Of a DNA stretch of 64,000 nucleotides, positions 8,805 to 18,558 are shown piece by piece. The translations under genes were made by a program, and so were the position numbers. Each line of letters opens with the position of its first letter. The first letter of the stretch is position 1. A model generated the notes under the pieces. That model worked only from the letters and a program-made list of their open reading frames with translations. It made no database searches and was not told the origin of the DNA. This DNA comes from Frigoriflavimonas asaccharolytica. GTDB lineage: Bacteria > Bacteroidota > Bacteroidia > Flavobacteriales > Weeksellaceae. The DNA lies in assembly GCF_013294015.1 (NCBI RefSeq), contig NZ_JABSNO010000010.1, positions 37,570 to 101,569 of the forward strand. Direction: 5' to 3'.

Positions 8805-10163
8805 CTAAACAAACGCAGAAAACCCGGTTATACTCCGCCCCACAATCAAAGAATTAATCTCCTTCGTGCCTTCGTAAGAATAAATGGCTTCGGCATCTGC
8901 CACGAATCTGGCAACGTCGTATTCTAGTAAAATACCATTGCCACCCAAAACTTCTCGCGCTCTAGATACGATGTCTCGCGTTCTTAAAGTGCAAAAAACT
9001 TTGGCAAGAGAGGCGTGTTCATCTTTTAGCATGCCCGCATCTTGCATTTCAGACAAGCGGAAAACCATGGTTTGCATGGCAGTTAGGTTAGAGAGCATCT
9101 CCACCAAATGCCCTTGTATCATCTGGAAAGACGCAATTGGTTTCCCGAATTGTTCGCGGGTTTTCGTGTATGCCAAAGCACTTTCGTAGGCTCCACGTGC
9201 GCAACCAGTCGCCATCCAAGCGACACCGGCTCTCGTCATGCGCAGCACATTTCCCGTATCTTTGAAGGAGTTGGCGTGTTCCATTTTATTTTCATCAGAG
9301 ATAAAGCAATCAGTCAGTGTGATTAAACCATTTTGCACAATTCTCAAGGCCATTTTGCCTTTTATTTTCTCAACTTCAAAGCCTGGATTGTCTTTTTCTA
9401 AGATAAAACCTTTCACCTCGCCATCGTCCAGACTTCTCGCCCAAATGATGATCACATCTGCAAAAGTGGCATTCCCGATCCATTTTTTCTGTCCATTAAG
9501 AATCCAACCTCCCTCGGTTTTTTTGCAAGTGGTGGTCAATCCTCCTGCAGCACCAGATCCTACTTCGGGTTCCGTTAATCCAAATGCTCCAATTTTCTCA
9601 AATTTTTGCAGCTGTGGCAGCCATTTTTCCTTTTGCGCTTCGCTGCCACAAAGGTAGATGGAGCCCATCGTCAAGCCAGATTGTACCCCAAAAAATGTTG
9701 CGATAGAGGCATCTACTCTAGCCATTTCCATGGCCAAAACTCCCTCCATCAAGAAGGGCAAATTCGGGCAACCGTAGCCTTCATAGGTTACACCGCAAAC
9801 ATTTAATTGTTTAAATTTCTCAATAATTTCAAACGGAAAACTATCATGCAACCAATGATTGTTCACCAAAGGTTTCACTTCGGTTTCCATAAAGTTGCGC
9901 ACTTTTAGTTGAATTTCCTTTTGCTCGTCTGTCAAAGTATCAAATACTCCATAGAAATCTCCATTTACAGGCGGCAATTCTTTCTTCTTTTTTTCCGGAT
10001 CTATGGCGCGCATTAGCATTTTGATTTGCTTATCGTTCATTTTAGAAAATCCTTCCATCATTTTGGGAAGGTCTACTTTGCCAGAAATTTTGGAAAGTTC
10101 GTCCAAATCAATGGATTTAAAAATTTCTATAGCGTTTCTAACTTTGGAGAATATATTTGACAT
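8805..10163 (-). CDS. Acyl-CoA dehydrogenase, glutaryl-CoA dehydrogenase-like
   Basis: A 452-residue FAD enzyme of the acyl-CoA dehydrogenase family, cytoplasmic. Features seen: FGLTEPEVGSGAAGG (FAD and substrate region), the helical C-terminal domain with TKTREQFGKPIASFQMIQ, VLGGNGILLEYDVAR, and SYEGTKEIN near the end, where Glu431 is in the position of the catalytic base of glutaryl-CoA dehydrogenase. The GYGCPNLPF segment also resembles that subgroup. An extra N-terminal 60-70 residues (DLPKMMEGFSKMNDKQI) precede the usual start of the fold. It is monocistronic, with its own terminator at 8771-8798. Whether glutaryl-CoA is the true substrate cannot be told; a short-chain acyl-CoA is the alternative. 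Confidence 0.85.
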   Translation of the reverse strand: MSNIFSKVRNAIEIFKSIDLDELSKISGKVDLPKMMEGFSKMNDKQIKMLMRAIDPEKKKKELPPVNGDFYGVFDTLTDEQKEIQLKVRNFMETEVKPLVNNHWLHDSFPFEIIEKFKQLNVCGVTYEGYGCPNLPFLMEGVLAMEMARVDASIATFFGVQSGLTMGSIYLCGSEAQKEKWLPQLQKFEKIGAFGLTEPEVGSGAAGGLTTTCKKTEGGWILNGQKKWIGNATFADVIIIWARSLDDGEVKGFILEKDNPGFEVEKIKGKMALRIVQNGLITLTDCFISDENKMEHANSFKDTGNVLRMTRAGVAWMATGCARGAYESALAYTKTREQFGKPIASFQMIQGHLVEMLSNLTAMQTMVFRLSEMQDAGMLKDEHASLAKVFCTLRTRDIVSRAREVLGGNGILLEYDVARFVADAEAIYSYEGTKEINSLIVGRSITGFSAFV

Positions 10164-10344
10164 AAGGATATTTTAGAGTAAAAAGATACGAAGATATTTT
10201 GAAAAAACATATTGAAAAGTGTTTAGACAGAAACACACTTCAAAATAAGAGTAAATGCTCAGCAATAAAAAGTTAAGTTTCACTATGAAAAATCATTTTT
10301 AAATAAATAGAAAAGATCTACGCTTTTAATTAACAGTAACATTG

Positions 10345-10358
10345 GTGAATCGATTCAC
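10345..10358. other. Perfect 14-bp palindrome
   Basis: GTGAATCGATTCAC is a perfect palindrome in the 505-base gap between the acyl-CoA dehydrogenase gene (start 10163) and pnp (end 10669). It lies about 180 bases upstream of the dehydrogenase start, and a related half (GGTGAATTC) follows at about 10377. It could be a regulator site, but nothing ties it to a regulator. Confidence 0.3.
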
Positions 10359-10409
10359 TGTAAATGACAATATTTGGTGAATTCTTTAATTGAAAAAAAT
10401 AATTCTTAG

Positions 10410-10601
10410 GTATTAAATAAATATTGGCACACAAATTCTCAGCTAAAAATTCATTACTTAAATGAAAATGCGGGTAAAATAACGGCGCTTAAAATTAAAT
10501 AGAATAAAAATGTAAAAGCAAACCTCAATTTTAAGGAAACCTATCATACCGATATAGAAATAATTTCTCCGAAAAATTTTCGAGACTTTTTAGTTAACTG
10601 A
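10410..10601 (+). pseudogene. Possible remnant of a coding sequence
   Basis: In one frame this stretch reads, without a start codon, HYLNENAGKITALKIK, a TAG (10500-10502), then NFKETYHTDIEIISPKNFRD and a TGA at 10599-10601. Both halves look like protein rather than chance; GKITALKIK resembles the 'GKV..L' strands seen at the ends of some beta-rich domains. No family is identified. It could be the decayed C-terminus of a lost gene. Weakly supported. Confidence 0.25.
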
Positions 10602-10620
10602 AAAAATTTAAATCAAAAAA

Positions 10621-10645
10621 AACTCCCGAAAAAATTTCGGGAGTT
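10621..10645 (-). terminator. Terminator after pnp
   Basis: An eleven-pair stem, AACTCCCGAAA (10621-10631) with TTTCGGGAGTT (10635-10645). An A-run just left of it gives the T-tail for the minus-strand pnp transcript; T also follows on the plus strand. Confidence 0.85.
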
Positions 10646-10668
10646 CTTTTTTTATTTAGATAAAATCT

Positions 10669-12849
10669 TTATCCTTGGTTGTTAGGATTTGGTCTGTCTC
10701 CTTGTGGACGATCTTCCCTAGCTGGTCTTTCTTCACGTGCAGGTCTTTCTAAAAGTACTTTACGAGACAATTTCATTTTCTTACGATCATCGTAACCCAT
10801 GAATTGTACTTCTACCATATCGCCTTCGTTGAAAGGAACTTTGTCTAGTCTTTTCCATTCGATTTCAGAGATATGAAGTAAACCTTCTACTCCTTTTGCA
10901 ATCGCGATGAATGCACCAAAGTCCATTACCTTCACTACTTTTCCGTTGTATCTTTCGCCAATAGTTGGTACGAAACAAATTTCTTTGATGGTTGCAATTG
11001 TAGCATCAATATTTGCTCTGCTGATACCAGAAATCTCAATTCTACCGATATTACCAATTTCTTCAATAGCAATTACGGTTTCGTAATCTTTCTGCATTTG
11101 CTGGATGATTTTTCCTCCAGGTCCGATGATAGCACCAATGAAATCTTTAGAGATTTCCATTACTTCCATTTTCGGAGCGTGTGGTTTCACATCATTTCTT
11201 GGCGCATCTAATGTTTTCATCATTTCACCTAAAATATGCAAACGACCTTCTTTTGATTGATTAAGCGCTGTTTCCATAATATCCATAGACAAACCATCTA
11301 CTTTGATATCCATTTGACAAGCGGTAATTCCTTTTTCAGTTCCGGTTACTTTGAAATCCATATCTCCCAAGTGATCTTCATCACCTAAAATATCAGAAAG
11401 TACGGTAAATTTTCCAGATTTTGGATCGGTAATTAATCCCATTGCAATTCCAGAAACTGGTCTTGTAATTTGAACACCTGCATCCATTAACGCTAAAGTT
11501 CCTGCACAAACAGTTGCCATAGAAGAAGAACCGTTAGATTCTAAAATATCAGAAACAATTCTAATTGTGTAAGGATTTTCTGTTGGAATCATATTAGCCA
11601 AAGCTCTTTGCGCTAAATTTCCATGACCAACTTCTCTTCTAGAAGTTCCTCTCAAAGGTCTTGCTTCTCCTGTAGAAAATGGTGGGAAATTGTAGTGTAG
11701 AAAGAACTTTTGATCATAATTAATAGCAACAGTATCAACCATATTCGCATCTTTCACAGAACCTAAAGTTACTGCTGTAAGAGATTGAGTTTCACCTCTT
11801 GTGAAAACTGCAGAACCGTGAGCTCCTGGAAGATAATCTACTTCTGACCAAATTGGACGAATAGTATCAGATTTTCTACCATCTAAACGAACACCTTCAT
11901 TAAGAACCATTTGGCGCATTGCTTCTTTCTCAACATCGTGATAATAAACTTTTGCGAAAGGTTTTACCGCTTCTAATTCTTCTTCAGAATATTGTGCTAA
12001 AAAGTCTACTAATACTGCTTTGAAGTTTTCACTTCTTTCTTCTTTTGCAGAAGGCGAAGTGGCTACAGCATATACTTTATCATAAGTTTCTGCCCACACT
12101 TTTTTGCGAATCTCTTCATCATGATTTTCGTGAGAGTATTCTCTTTTTATTTTTGAAGTTTCTACTCTTGCAGCTAAACGCTCTTGCGCTTCTACTTGAA
12201 CTTTAATTTCTTCATGTGCATATTTAATCGCTTCGATCATTTCAGCTTCAGAAATTTCTTTCATTTCGCCTTCTACCATTACGATAGAATCTTTTGTACC
12301 ACCAACCATCATGTCTAAATCTGCTTTTGCAGCATTTTCCATGCTTGGGTTTGTAGACAATTGACCGTCTATTCTTACTACTCTTACTTCAGACATTGGT
12401 CCGTTGAAAGGAATATCTGAAATAGCGATTGCAGCAGATGCTGCTAATCCTGCTAAAGTTTCTGGCATCACTTCTTTATCATAAGAAATAAGAGAAATCA
12501 TCACTTGTACTTCAGCATGAAAATCTGAAGGGAAAAGTGGACGCAAAACGCGGTCTACCAATCTCATGGTCAAGATTTCTTCATCTGAAGGTCTTGCTTC
12601 TCTTCTAAAAAAGTTTCCTGGAATTTTACCGCCTGCGTAGAATTTTTCTCTGTAATCTACTGTTAAAGGTAAAAAATCTACACCATCTCTGGCTTCTTTG
12701 CTTGCTACAACGGTTGCTAAAAGCATTGTACCGCCGCAAGTTACTACTACAGAACCATCTGCTTGTTTTGCTAATTTTCCTGTTTCGAGCGTAATTTCAC
12801 GCCCATCTTTTAATTGAAATTTTTCAATAATTGCTTGTGGAGCATTCAT
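10669..12849 (-). CDS. pnp: Polyribonucleotide nucleotidyltransferase (PNPase)
   Basis: A 726-residue 3'-5' phosphorolytic exoribonuclease of the RNA degradation machinery, cytoplasmic. Seen in order: a first RNase PH domain ([20 protein letters not shown]), a linker, a second RNase PH domain ([20 protein letters not shown], then [19 protein letters not shown] with the catalytic Asp cluster), a KH domain ([13 protein letters not shown], near 575) and an S1 domain ([15 protein letters not shown]...GLLHISEI, about 630-690). The tail is a repetitive Arg/Pro/Glu/Asp segment ([20 protein letters not shown]), common in Bacteroidota PNPases. ATG 12849 ([11 protein letters not shown]) is preferred to a start eight codons upstream. 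It is not adjacent to rpsO here, though both lie on the minus strand 3.3 kb apart. Confidence 0.98.
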   Translation of the reverse strand: MNAPQAIIEKFQLKDGREITLETGKLAKQADGSVVVTCGGTMLLATVVASKEARDGVDFLPLTVDYREKFYAGGKIPGNFFRREARPSDEEILTMRLVDRVLRPLFPSDFHAEVQVMISLISYDKEVMPETLAGLAASAAIAISDIPFNGPMSEVRVVRIDGQLSTNPSMENAAKADLDMMVGGTKDSIVMVEGEMKEISEAEMIEAIKYAHEEIKVQVEAQERLAARVETSKIKREYSHENHDEEIRKKVWAETYDKVYAVATSPSAKEERSENFKAVLVDFLAQYSEEELEAVKPFAKVYYHDVEKEAMRQMVLNEGVRLDGRKSDTIRPIWSEVDYLPGAHGSAVFTRGETQSLTAVTLGSVKDANMVDTVAINYDQKFFLHYNFPPFSTGEARPLRGTSRREVGHGNLAQRALANMIPTENPYTIRIVSDILESNGSSSMATVCAGTLALMDAGVQITRPVSGIAMGLITDPKSGKFTVLSDILGDEDHLGDMDFKVTGTEKGITACQMDIKVDGLSMDIMETALNQSKEGRLHILGEMMKTLDAPRNDVKPHAPKMEVMEISKDFIGAIIGPGGKIIQQMQKDYETVIAIEEIGNIGRIEISGISRANIDATIATIKEICFVPTIGERYNGKVVKVMDFGAFIAIAKGVEGLLHISEIEWKRLDKVPFNEGDMVEVQFMGYDDRKKMKLSRKVLLERPAREERPAREDRPQGDRPNPNNQG

Positions 12850-13155
12850 AAATTGTTTGTTTCTTCTGTGCAATCCGTATTGATTGCGGTTATTTTTATA
12901 AAATTATTTTTACGGCTGCGAAGATACGGAAAATTTAGATATTGGATTTTGAGAAGTGTGAAACTTTTCGAAGATTACATTGCAAAATTTTAAAAAATGA
13001 CTACAAAGTTCACTTTTAACTTGATGCACGAATCAAAATATTAAGATTTGGAAATAGATAAATAAATCAGATTTTAATATAATTTTATTTAAATGATTTA
13101 ACTTTTCTGAATTTAGATAATCAAACGACAAATCAAAAAAATAATATTCTAAAAG
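12850..13155. other. Intergenic region between divergent pnp and secreted-protein genes
   Basis: 306 bases without a gene. It must hold the promoters of pnp (minus) and of the plus-strand gene at 13156. A TATCTTCG (minus strand, around 12926), one base off the TAnnTTTG consensus, is a possible pnp -7 box. Nothing else stands out. Confidence 0.4.
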
Positions 13156-13899
13156 ATGAAACATTTATTACTTATACTCTTTACACTTTCAAGCCTTTTT
13201 TCTACTGCAACTATAAAAAGAAATTCTCCAGTAGATACTACTCAGGTAATCAACGGTTCTCTGTTATATAAAATTTCGCAGGAGGACAATTATGTTCATC
13301 TAAATATAAGTACCAAAGATAAAATGTCTGCAATGTCTATCCTAAAAAATGGACTTACCATATATTATGATCTTGATGGAAAAAAACAGAAGGATGTCTC
13401 TATAAAATATCCAAATAATAATACGATTAGACAATTTCAAGAAGGCAACATTTTAAATGTAGCAAACGATATCGACTTGAACAGTATAATTGAGCAATTA
13501 CCTGCAGAAGCAGAATATGGTTATCATGACATAAAGCGGACCTTTAATAAAGACTTTAATGGTTTTGATATTTTTATTGACCTGATTTACAACGATTCTA
13601 ATCAATTGTTTGAATTTTCAGTTACTATTCCGAAAGATAAAATTTCATCACAAGACAATACAGATTTTTCGAAATTGTCCATCGGAGTTGTAGCTAATGG
13701 AATGGTAAGAGGAGGTGAGAGAGATGAAGGTCAAGCTCAAAGCAGAGGAGGTAGAAGTGGCGGTGGCAGAGGAAATGGTGGTGGAAGTGGTGGCAGATCT
13801 GGAGGTGGACGTGGAGGAAATGACCGTCAAAACGGGCAGGGTCAAAGTTCTACTGATGCTAAATCACCATCTGCATTTTGGTTTAATGTAAATAATTAA
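13156..13899 (+). CDS. Secreted protein with Gly/Arg-rich C-terminal segment
   Basis: 247 residues with a signal peptide (MKHLLLILFTLSSLFSTAT). A folded domain follows (about 30-185) with alternating hydrophobic strands (LLYKISQEDNYVHLNIST, FDIFIDLIYNDSNQLFEFSV). The end is low complexity: RGGRSGGGRGNGGGSGGRSG and similar, about 190-225, then a short Ser/Asn-rich tail. RGG-like tracts in an exported protein are unusual and could bind polyanions or act as a flexible spacer. I recognise no family. It is not a type IX tail, since it lacks the usual C-terminal Por pattern. Monocistronic, divergent from pnp. Confidence 0.75.
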   Translation: MKHLLLILFTLSSLFSTATIKRNSPVDTTQVINGSLLYKISQEDNYVHLNISTKDKMSAMSILKNGLTIYYDLDGKKQKDVSIKYPNNNTIRQFQEGNILNVANDIDLNSIIEQLPAEAEYGYHDIKRTFNKDFNGFDIFIDLIYNDSNQLFEFSVTIPKDKISSQDNTDFSKLSIGVVANGMVRGGERDEGQAQSRGGRSGGGRGNGGGSGGRSGGGRGGNDRQNGQGQSSTDAKSPSAFWFNVNN

Positions 13900-14122
13900 A
13901 AAGTAAGTAAGCTTTTATAGATTTAAAAATAAATTAAACAAAAAATACGAAGTTGTTCATTAATTTTTAAGGGAAATTGGTTTTTGTGAATTATAATTTA
14001 ATCTACTGCAGAAAATACTGCCAGTAAACAAATGTAATTTTAGTACAAACTTCGCAAATAATTTCCCACATAATTATGCTGCGCAATTAGAAGATTAAGA
14101 AAATTTTATAACGCGTCAATGA

Positions 14123-15697
14123 TTAAATGATTTTTAAACGTTCCTCTTCTAAATCTATTTGATATAACTGGGTGCGAATTAATTCTTCATCAATTTCAGA
14201 TTTTTTGTTTAATTCTAAAAGATAATCACGCTGTAACTCCAATATTTCTAAAAAGTTTGCTTTCGTTTTCTCATTCATCCACTCTTCATTATTTTCGGTA
14301 GATTTTGTCGTCCAATGCTTGATCATTTTTTGAGTTCGAACATCCATATAAGCATTATCTTCATATTTGTTTTTTACAAATTGGATTACATGATCTCGCA
14401 AACCTTGCTTCAATGCTCTTTTAACTTCTTCATCATCGTTTTCTTCAAAATCTTCAAGATTGGCTTTTTAAATTAAATAAGGTAAAGTAAGACCTTGTAC
14501 TATTAATGTTAGCAAGATTACTACAAACGTGATAAATAAAATTAAATTTCTAAAGGGAAATTCTACTCCATTATAGCTAATAGGAATAGCCAATGCAGCA
14601 GCCAAAGACACTACTCCTCGCATACCAGTCCAGCCTAAAACGATAGGCATAAAGACGATGCTTTTTTTAGATATCGTACGTGAAATTACTTTAGGCCTGA
14701 ATATATATGTTGCAAGCATTGCTATATATGCACTCAACATTCTTGCTGCTATCAAAACAATGGTAACTAATATACTGTAGCCAATTGCAGTGGAGATAGG
14801 AATGCCTTTGCTATTTAAACCAGCTACAATCTCTGGAAGCTCTAGACCTATTATTAAAAAAACGAGACCGTTTAATATAAAAGTAAAGCTCTCCCAAACA
14901 TTATGTCCTCGAATTCTACTAGCACTCGTGAGAAATTTATGTCTTCTCGTGGCCATATATAGACCACCAACTACTACAGATAGTACACCAGAACTTTCTA
15001 CCTGCTCAGAAACCCAGTATAAAATATAAGGAGCAATAATCGTTAATGCAACATCTGCTGTTGCATCTGTTGGCAACATTTTGTGCGCTTTTACAAGAAT
15101 CCACCCTAAAATTAAACCAATTCCGGCACCACCTAATAGCATCCAAACAAAACTTAAAGAAGCATCTTGCCAAACAAATTGCCCAGTACCAACCGCAACT
15201 AAAGCAAAGCGGAAAATTATTAATGATGAAGCATCGTTCATCAAGCTTTCTCCCTGCAAAATTGCCGTTGTAGATTTTGGGATTTTTACAAATTTTAATA
15301 TCGCACCCATACTTACCGCATCTGGTGGAGAAACTATACCACCAAGCAGAAATCCTAAAGCTATTGAGAATCCTGGTATAAAATGATTGGTAACTATTGC
15401 AACAGATAAAGCCGTAAAAAACACTACTAAAAAGGCAAAGCTACCGATAATACGCCACCACTTTTTCATCTCCTTAAAAGAAATAGACCAAGCTGCTTCA
15501 AAAAGTAAAGGCGGTAGAAATATGAAAAATATAAGATCCGGATTTACACTTAAAACAGGAAGACCAGGAATAAAACTTATGAGCAAGCCTGCAATTACCA
15601 AAAGAATTGGATATGCAACTTTTAATTTTGTTGCAAGCATCTCTAGCAGGATGATAATGGCAACCATTGCCAATAAAAAAGGTAGTATTGTATGCAT
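14123..15697 (-). pseudogene. CPA1-type Na+/H+ antiporter gene broken by in-frame TAA
   Basis: ATG 15697 opens a 409-residue frame with the full membrane domain of a CPA1 (NhaP/NHE-like) antiporter: about 12 hydrophobic segments, FFIFLPPLLFEAAW, GGIVSPPDAVSMG, LQGESLMNDASSLI (the ion-site Asp region) and GWTGMRGVVSLAAALAIP. It ends at TAA 14468-14470 right after TLPYLI. The same frame goes straight on for 114 codons to 14123 with the C-terminal cytoplasmic domain of this family (EEVKRALKQGLRDHVIQFV ... IRTQLYQIDLEEERLKII). Intact relatives are about 525 residues, just what the two parts give together. One substitution (for example AAA to TAA) explains it. The membrane part may still be made without its tail, or the gene may be dead. 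Confidence 0.85.
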
Positions 15698-16105
15698 AGA
15701 CTATTTATTTTGTGGTGGGAGAAAATTTATTGAATAAAATTGTTTCCAAACCAATCGTGATTATGATGTATTTATTTCAATACCATTGCTATGCTAAATT
15801 TAGCACAATTTATGTATAAAAATTCTTTCCAAAACCTTAAATTCTAGTACATATTTAAATTTAATCCGAACACTTCTCTCAATTATAATAAAAGCATCAC
15901 AGTTGTTGCTTACTTATTTTTAATGAATTATAAACGTAAAACATCTTCTGCGATGAATCGGTCTTAAACAAAACTATTTTTTTAATGAAGAAAAGCGGAA
16001 ACGCAAGAAAAAAAATTAAGATTAACTTTATTCAAAGAAAGAAAACCCAATTTTGTTTGATAAAGAATAATTTAAAAAAAGTACCAAAATAAAATGATAA
16101 AAAAA
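15698..16105. other. Intergenic region upstream of antiporter gene
   Basis: About 400 bases with no credible gene, AT-rich. It holds the antiporter promoter (minus strand) and a perfect 14-bp palindrome TGCTAAATTTAGCA at 15792-15805, about 95 bases upstream of the antiporter ATG, which could be a regulator site. Nothing else recognised. Confidence 0.4.
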
Positions 16106-16134
16106 AACCGTCTTAGCACAAGGCTAAGACGGTT
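16106..16134 (-). terminator. Terminator after rpsO
   Basis: A twelve-pair stem, AACCGTCTTAGC (16106-16117) with GCTAAGACGGTT (16123-16134), a five-base loop, and a run of A on the left that gives a long T-tail on the minus strand. It separates rpsO from the antiporter gene. Confidence 0.9.
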
Positions 16135-16154
16135 AAACTTTCTATTGCAAAATA

Positions 16155-16424
16155 TTATTTTCTCAATCCTAATTCGGCAATAATTGCACGATATCTTAAG
16201 ACGTCTTTTTTAGTTAAATAATCTAATAGCGCTTTTCTTTTACCTACTAACTTTACCAAAGAACGCTCTGTTGCGTAATCTTTATGATTTCTCTTCAAGT
16301 GAGTTGTCAAATGGTTGATTCTGTAAGTAAAAAGTGCGATTTGCCCTTCTGCAGATCCTGTGTTTGTTGCTACTTCACCATGTTTTGCGAAGATTTCTGC
16401 TTTTTTTTCTGTTGTTAAATACAT
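16155..16424 (-). CDS. rpsO: 30S ribosomal protein S15
   Basis: 89 residues, the standard length. It begins MYLTTEKKAEIFAKHG and contains NTGSAEGQIALFTYRINHL and HLKRNHKDYATERSLVKLVG, the conserved S15 core that binds 16S rRNA and organises the platform of the small subunit. It ends AELGLRK. Monocistronic, with a clear promoter (16462-16492) and a strong terminator (16106-16134). In many bacteria rpsO and pnp are adjacent; here an antiporter gene and a divergent secreted-protein gene lie between them. Confidence 0.98.
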   Translation of the reverse strand: MYLTTEKKAEIFAKHGEVATNTGSAEGQIALFTYRINHLTTHLKRNHKDYATERSLVKLVGKRKALLDYLTKKDVLRYRAIIAELGLRK

Positions 16425-16461
16425 TCCAATATTATTTTAATGATTATTATGTAACGAGCGG

Positions 16462-16492
16462 CAAAAGTACTATTAATTTTTAGATTAACAAA
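16462..16492 (-). promoter_or_regulatory. Bacteroidota promoter of rpsO
   Basis: On the minus strand TTTG (16489-16492) is followed after exactly 19 bases by TACTTTTG (16462-16469), matching the TTTG / TAnnTTTG pattern of the Bacteroidota primary sigma factor. The -7 box lies 37 bases upstream of the rpsO ATG. Confidence 0.75.
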
Positions 16493-16607
16493 ACTTTATC
16501 TGGTCGAAATATGTTGTCTATTAAATAAATTAATTTTTCGTGTATTTTTTATCTTTCAATTCAACTTTAAATGCATAAAAATGATTGTATCTTTGTAACT
16601 ATTATTT

Positions 16608-17156
16608 ATGAATAAAACTTTTTCGCCAATTTTTCTTTTGTTGTTATTTGTTTCTTTCCATGCTTGCAATGCGCAAAATTTGGAAACGCAAAGTTATACT
16701 TCAAAAACAAAAAACACAATTATATTTTTCAATCCAGAAATAGAACCAGCAGTTGAAGAAATAAAACAAGCTACAAACGATGCTTTCTTCACTTCGGTTT
16801 CAGATCATTTTGGTGGTGTGAATGCTAAAATGCTAAAAATGGAAATGCCCATAAAATTTGATAGCATAGATATAAAAGACATCAAAGATGCTTGCAAATA
16901 CAACAACGCAAAGTTTGCTGTGGTGCCAAAAATAAAATTTTTTAAGATAGGTTTGGGCAAATATGTATTTTCTAGTCAAGTGGTTGTAAGCATGAAATTG
17001 TATAATGAAGCGGGCGAATTTTTGAGTGAAAATTCCTACGACACTTTTAGAAAAAAAGCAAGAATACTGGGCTCTGCAGAAAATTCTGTGAAAATAGGAA
17101 CCAAAGGTGCAGTGAAATTGATTCTTAAAGATTGGCGAAAAATAAAAAATGAATAA
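16608..17156 (+). CDS. Putative lipoprotein of unknown function
   Basis: 182 residues. The N-terminus MNKTFSPIFLLLLFVSFHAC looks like a lipoprotein signal with Cys20 as the acceptor. The mature part is a compact alpha/beta protein (NTIIFFNPEIEPAVEEIKQA, KFAVVPKIKFFKIGLGKYVF, VVVSMKLYNEAGEFLSENSY) ending in a basic segment. The sequence is not one I can tie to a function. A TATCTTTG box (16588-16595) just upstream is a likely -7 promoter element. It precedes mgtE on the same strand by 73 bases, but mgtE has its own possible -7 box (TAATTTTG, 17206-17213). Confidence 0.75.
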   Translation: MNKTFSPIFLLLLFVSFHACNAQNLETQSYTSKTKNTIIFFNPEIEPAVEEIKQATNDAFFTSVSDHFGGVNAKMLKMEMPIKFDSIDIKDIKDACKYNNAKFAVVPKIKFFKIGLGKYVFSSQVVVSMKLYNEAGEFLSENSYDTFRKKARILGSAENSVKIGTKGAVKLILKDWRKIKNE

Positions 17157-17229
17157 TTTTTATATTTTTTAATATTAGATTTCTCTATAATTTTAAAAAT
17201 TAGACTAATTTTGCCGCTTCAAATAACTC

Positions 17230-18552
17230 ATGATGGAAACTGAAGACCTTCTTTTAAATCCCGCCGACATTGCAGAAAACCTCTGCGATTTGCCTGCGAA
17301 TGAAAGAATTTTGGCTTTTCTAAAAATTCCAAAAGATTTAAAAGTTGAAGTTTTTGGACATCTTGATCCAGATTTTCAAGAAGAAACGATTCGAAGCATT
17401 GGTAATGAAGGTGTTGCAGAGATCTTAAATGCAATGCAGCCAGATGATAGAACGGCACTTTTGGAAGATTTTCCAGATGAATTGATTAAATCTTCCATCA
17501 ATCTTTTGAATCCCAAGGAACGAAGAATTGCTTTGCTTCTTTTGGGCTATCATGAAGATTCCATCGCAAGATTGATGACGCCCTACTACATTCAAATACG
17601 AAAAGAATGGACGGTTGCACAATGTTTTTCCCAAATAAAAAAAGTTGGAAGTAAGGTAGAAACGCTCAATTATCTATATGTTGTAGATGAAAAAAATCAT
17701 TTGATTGATGATTTGGATATTCGCAAAATTTTGTTGGCCGATGGTGATCAGTTTGTTTCAGAGTTAACGGATGATCAATTTGTTGCCATCACAACTACAA
17801 CTTCCAGAGAAGACGCTGTTCTTTATTTTGAAAAATACGATAGAAATGCTTTACCCATTGTAACCGCAGCTGGTGTTTTGGTAGGCATCGTAACAATTGA
17901 TGATATACTCGATCAAATTGAGGAGCAAAATACCGAAGATATTCAAAAATTTGGAGGTGTAGATGCTTTGGACGAACCTTATATTCAAACTGGCTGGTTT
18001 GAAATGATCAAAAAAAGAGGTTTCTGGTTAATTGTACTTTTTCTATTGCAACTAATAACTGCAACAGTGATGACATTTTATGAAAAAGAAATCGCGAGTG
18101 CGGTTGTACTGTCATTATTTATTCCTTTAATTATTTCAAGTGGCGGAAATTCTGGTTCGCAAGCTGCTACATTAATTATTCGTGCGATGGCTTTACAAGA
18201 AATCACTGTGAAAGATTGGTGGCTCGTGATGAAAAAAGAATTAATAACTGGTTTGTTTTTAGGTACTTTACTTGGAATAATCGGTTTTTTCAGAATTTAT
18301 CTTTGGCAAATTTGGGGATTATACGATTTTGGCGAATATTGGTTTTTTGTGGGAGTAAGTGTCGCACTTTCTTTAGCAATGATTGTACTTTGGGGCACAC
18401 TTTCTGGCTCAATGGTTCCATTTATTTTAAAGAAATTTAATCTAGATCCTGCAACATCTTCCGCTCCATTTGTAGCAACTTTGGTAGACGTTACAGGTTT
18501 GATATTCTATTTTACCATTGCAGCTATATTTCTTACTGGCAAAATGCTTTAA
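17230..18552 (+). CDS. mgtE: MgtE-family magnesium transporter
   Basis: 440 residues, an inner-membrane Mg2+ channel. The order is the family's: an N-terminal superhelical MgtE_N domain (about 10-115, acidic), two CBS domains (about 130-255, with [14 protein letters not shown] and [13 protein letters not shown]), a plug helix, then five membrane segments (about 270-440). The pore signatures are present: [20 protein letters not shown] and [19 protein letters not shown], the latter with the conserved Asp that binds Mg2+. The start has two consecutive ATG codons (17230, 17233). Regulation by cytosolic Mg2+ through the N and CBS domains is known for the family. Confidence 0.95.
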   Translation: MMETEDLLLNPADIAENLCDLPANERILAFLKIPKDLKVEVFGHLDPDFQEETIRSIGNEGVAEILNAMQPDDRTALLEDFPDELIKSSINLLNPKERRIALLLLGYHEDSIARLMTPYYIQIRKEWTVAQCFSQIKKVGSKVETLNYLYVVDEKNHLIDDLDIRKILLADGDQFVSELTDDQFVAITTTTSREDAVLYFEKYDRNALPIVTAAGVLVGIVTIDDILDQIEEQNTEDIQKFGGVDALDEPYIQTGWFEMIKKRGFWLIVLFLLQLITATVMTFYEKEIASAVVLSLFIPLIISSGGNSGSQAATLIIRAMALQEITVKDWWLVMKKELITGLFLGTLLGIIGFFRIYLWQIWGLYDFGEYWFFVGVSVALSLAMIVLWGTLSGSMVPFILKKFNLDPATSSAPFVATLVDVTGLIFYFTIAAIFLTGKML

Positions 18553-18558
18553 AATTTA

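Noticed and set aside
14123..14413. A separate 96-residue gene starting at TTG 14413
   Set aside because: It is the same frame as the antiporter gene and encodes the family's C-terminal cytosolic domain, so it is the downstream part of a broken gene.
14468..14470. TAA as a recoded sense codon in this organism
   Set aside because: Many intact genes here (for example kdgA, the helical protein at 7843 and the SDR gene) end properly in TAA, so the code is standard.
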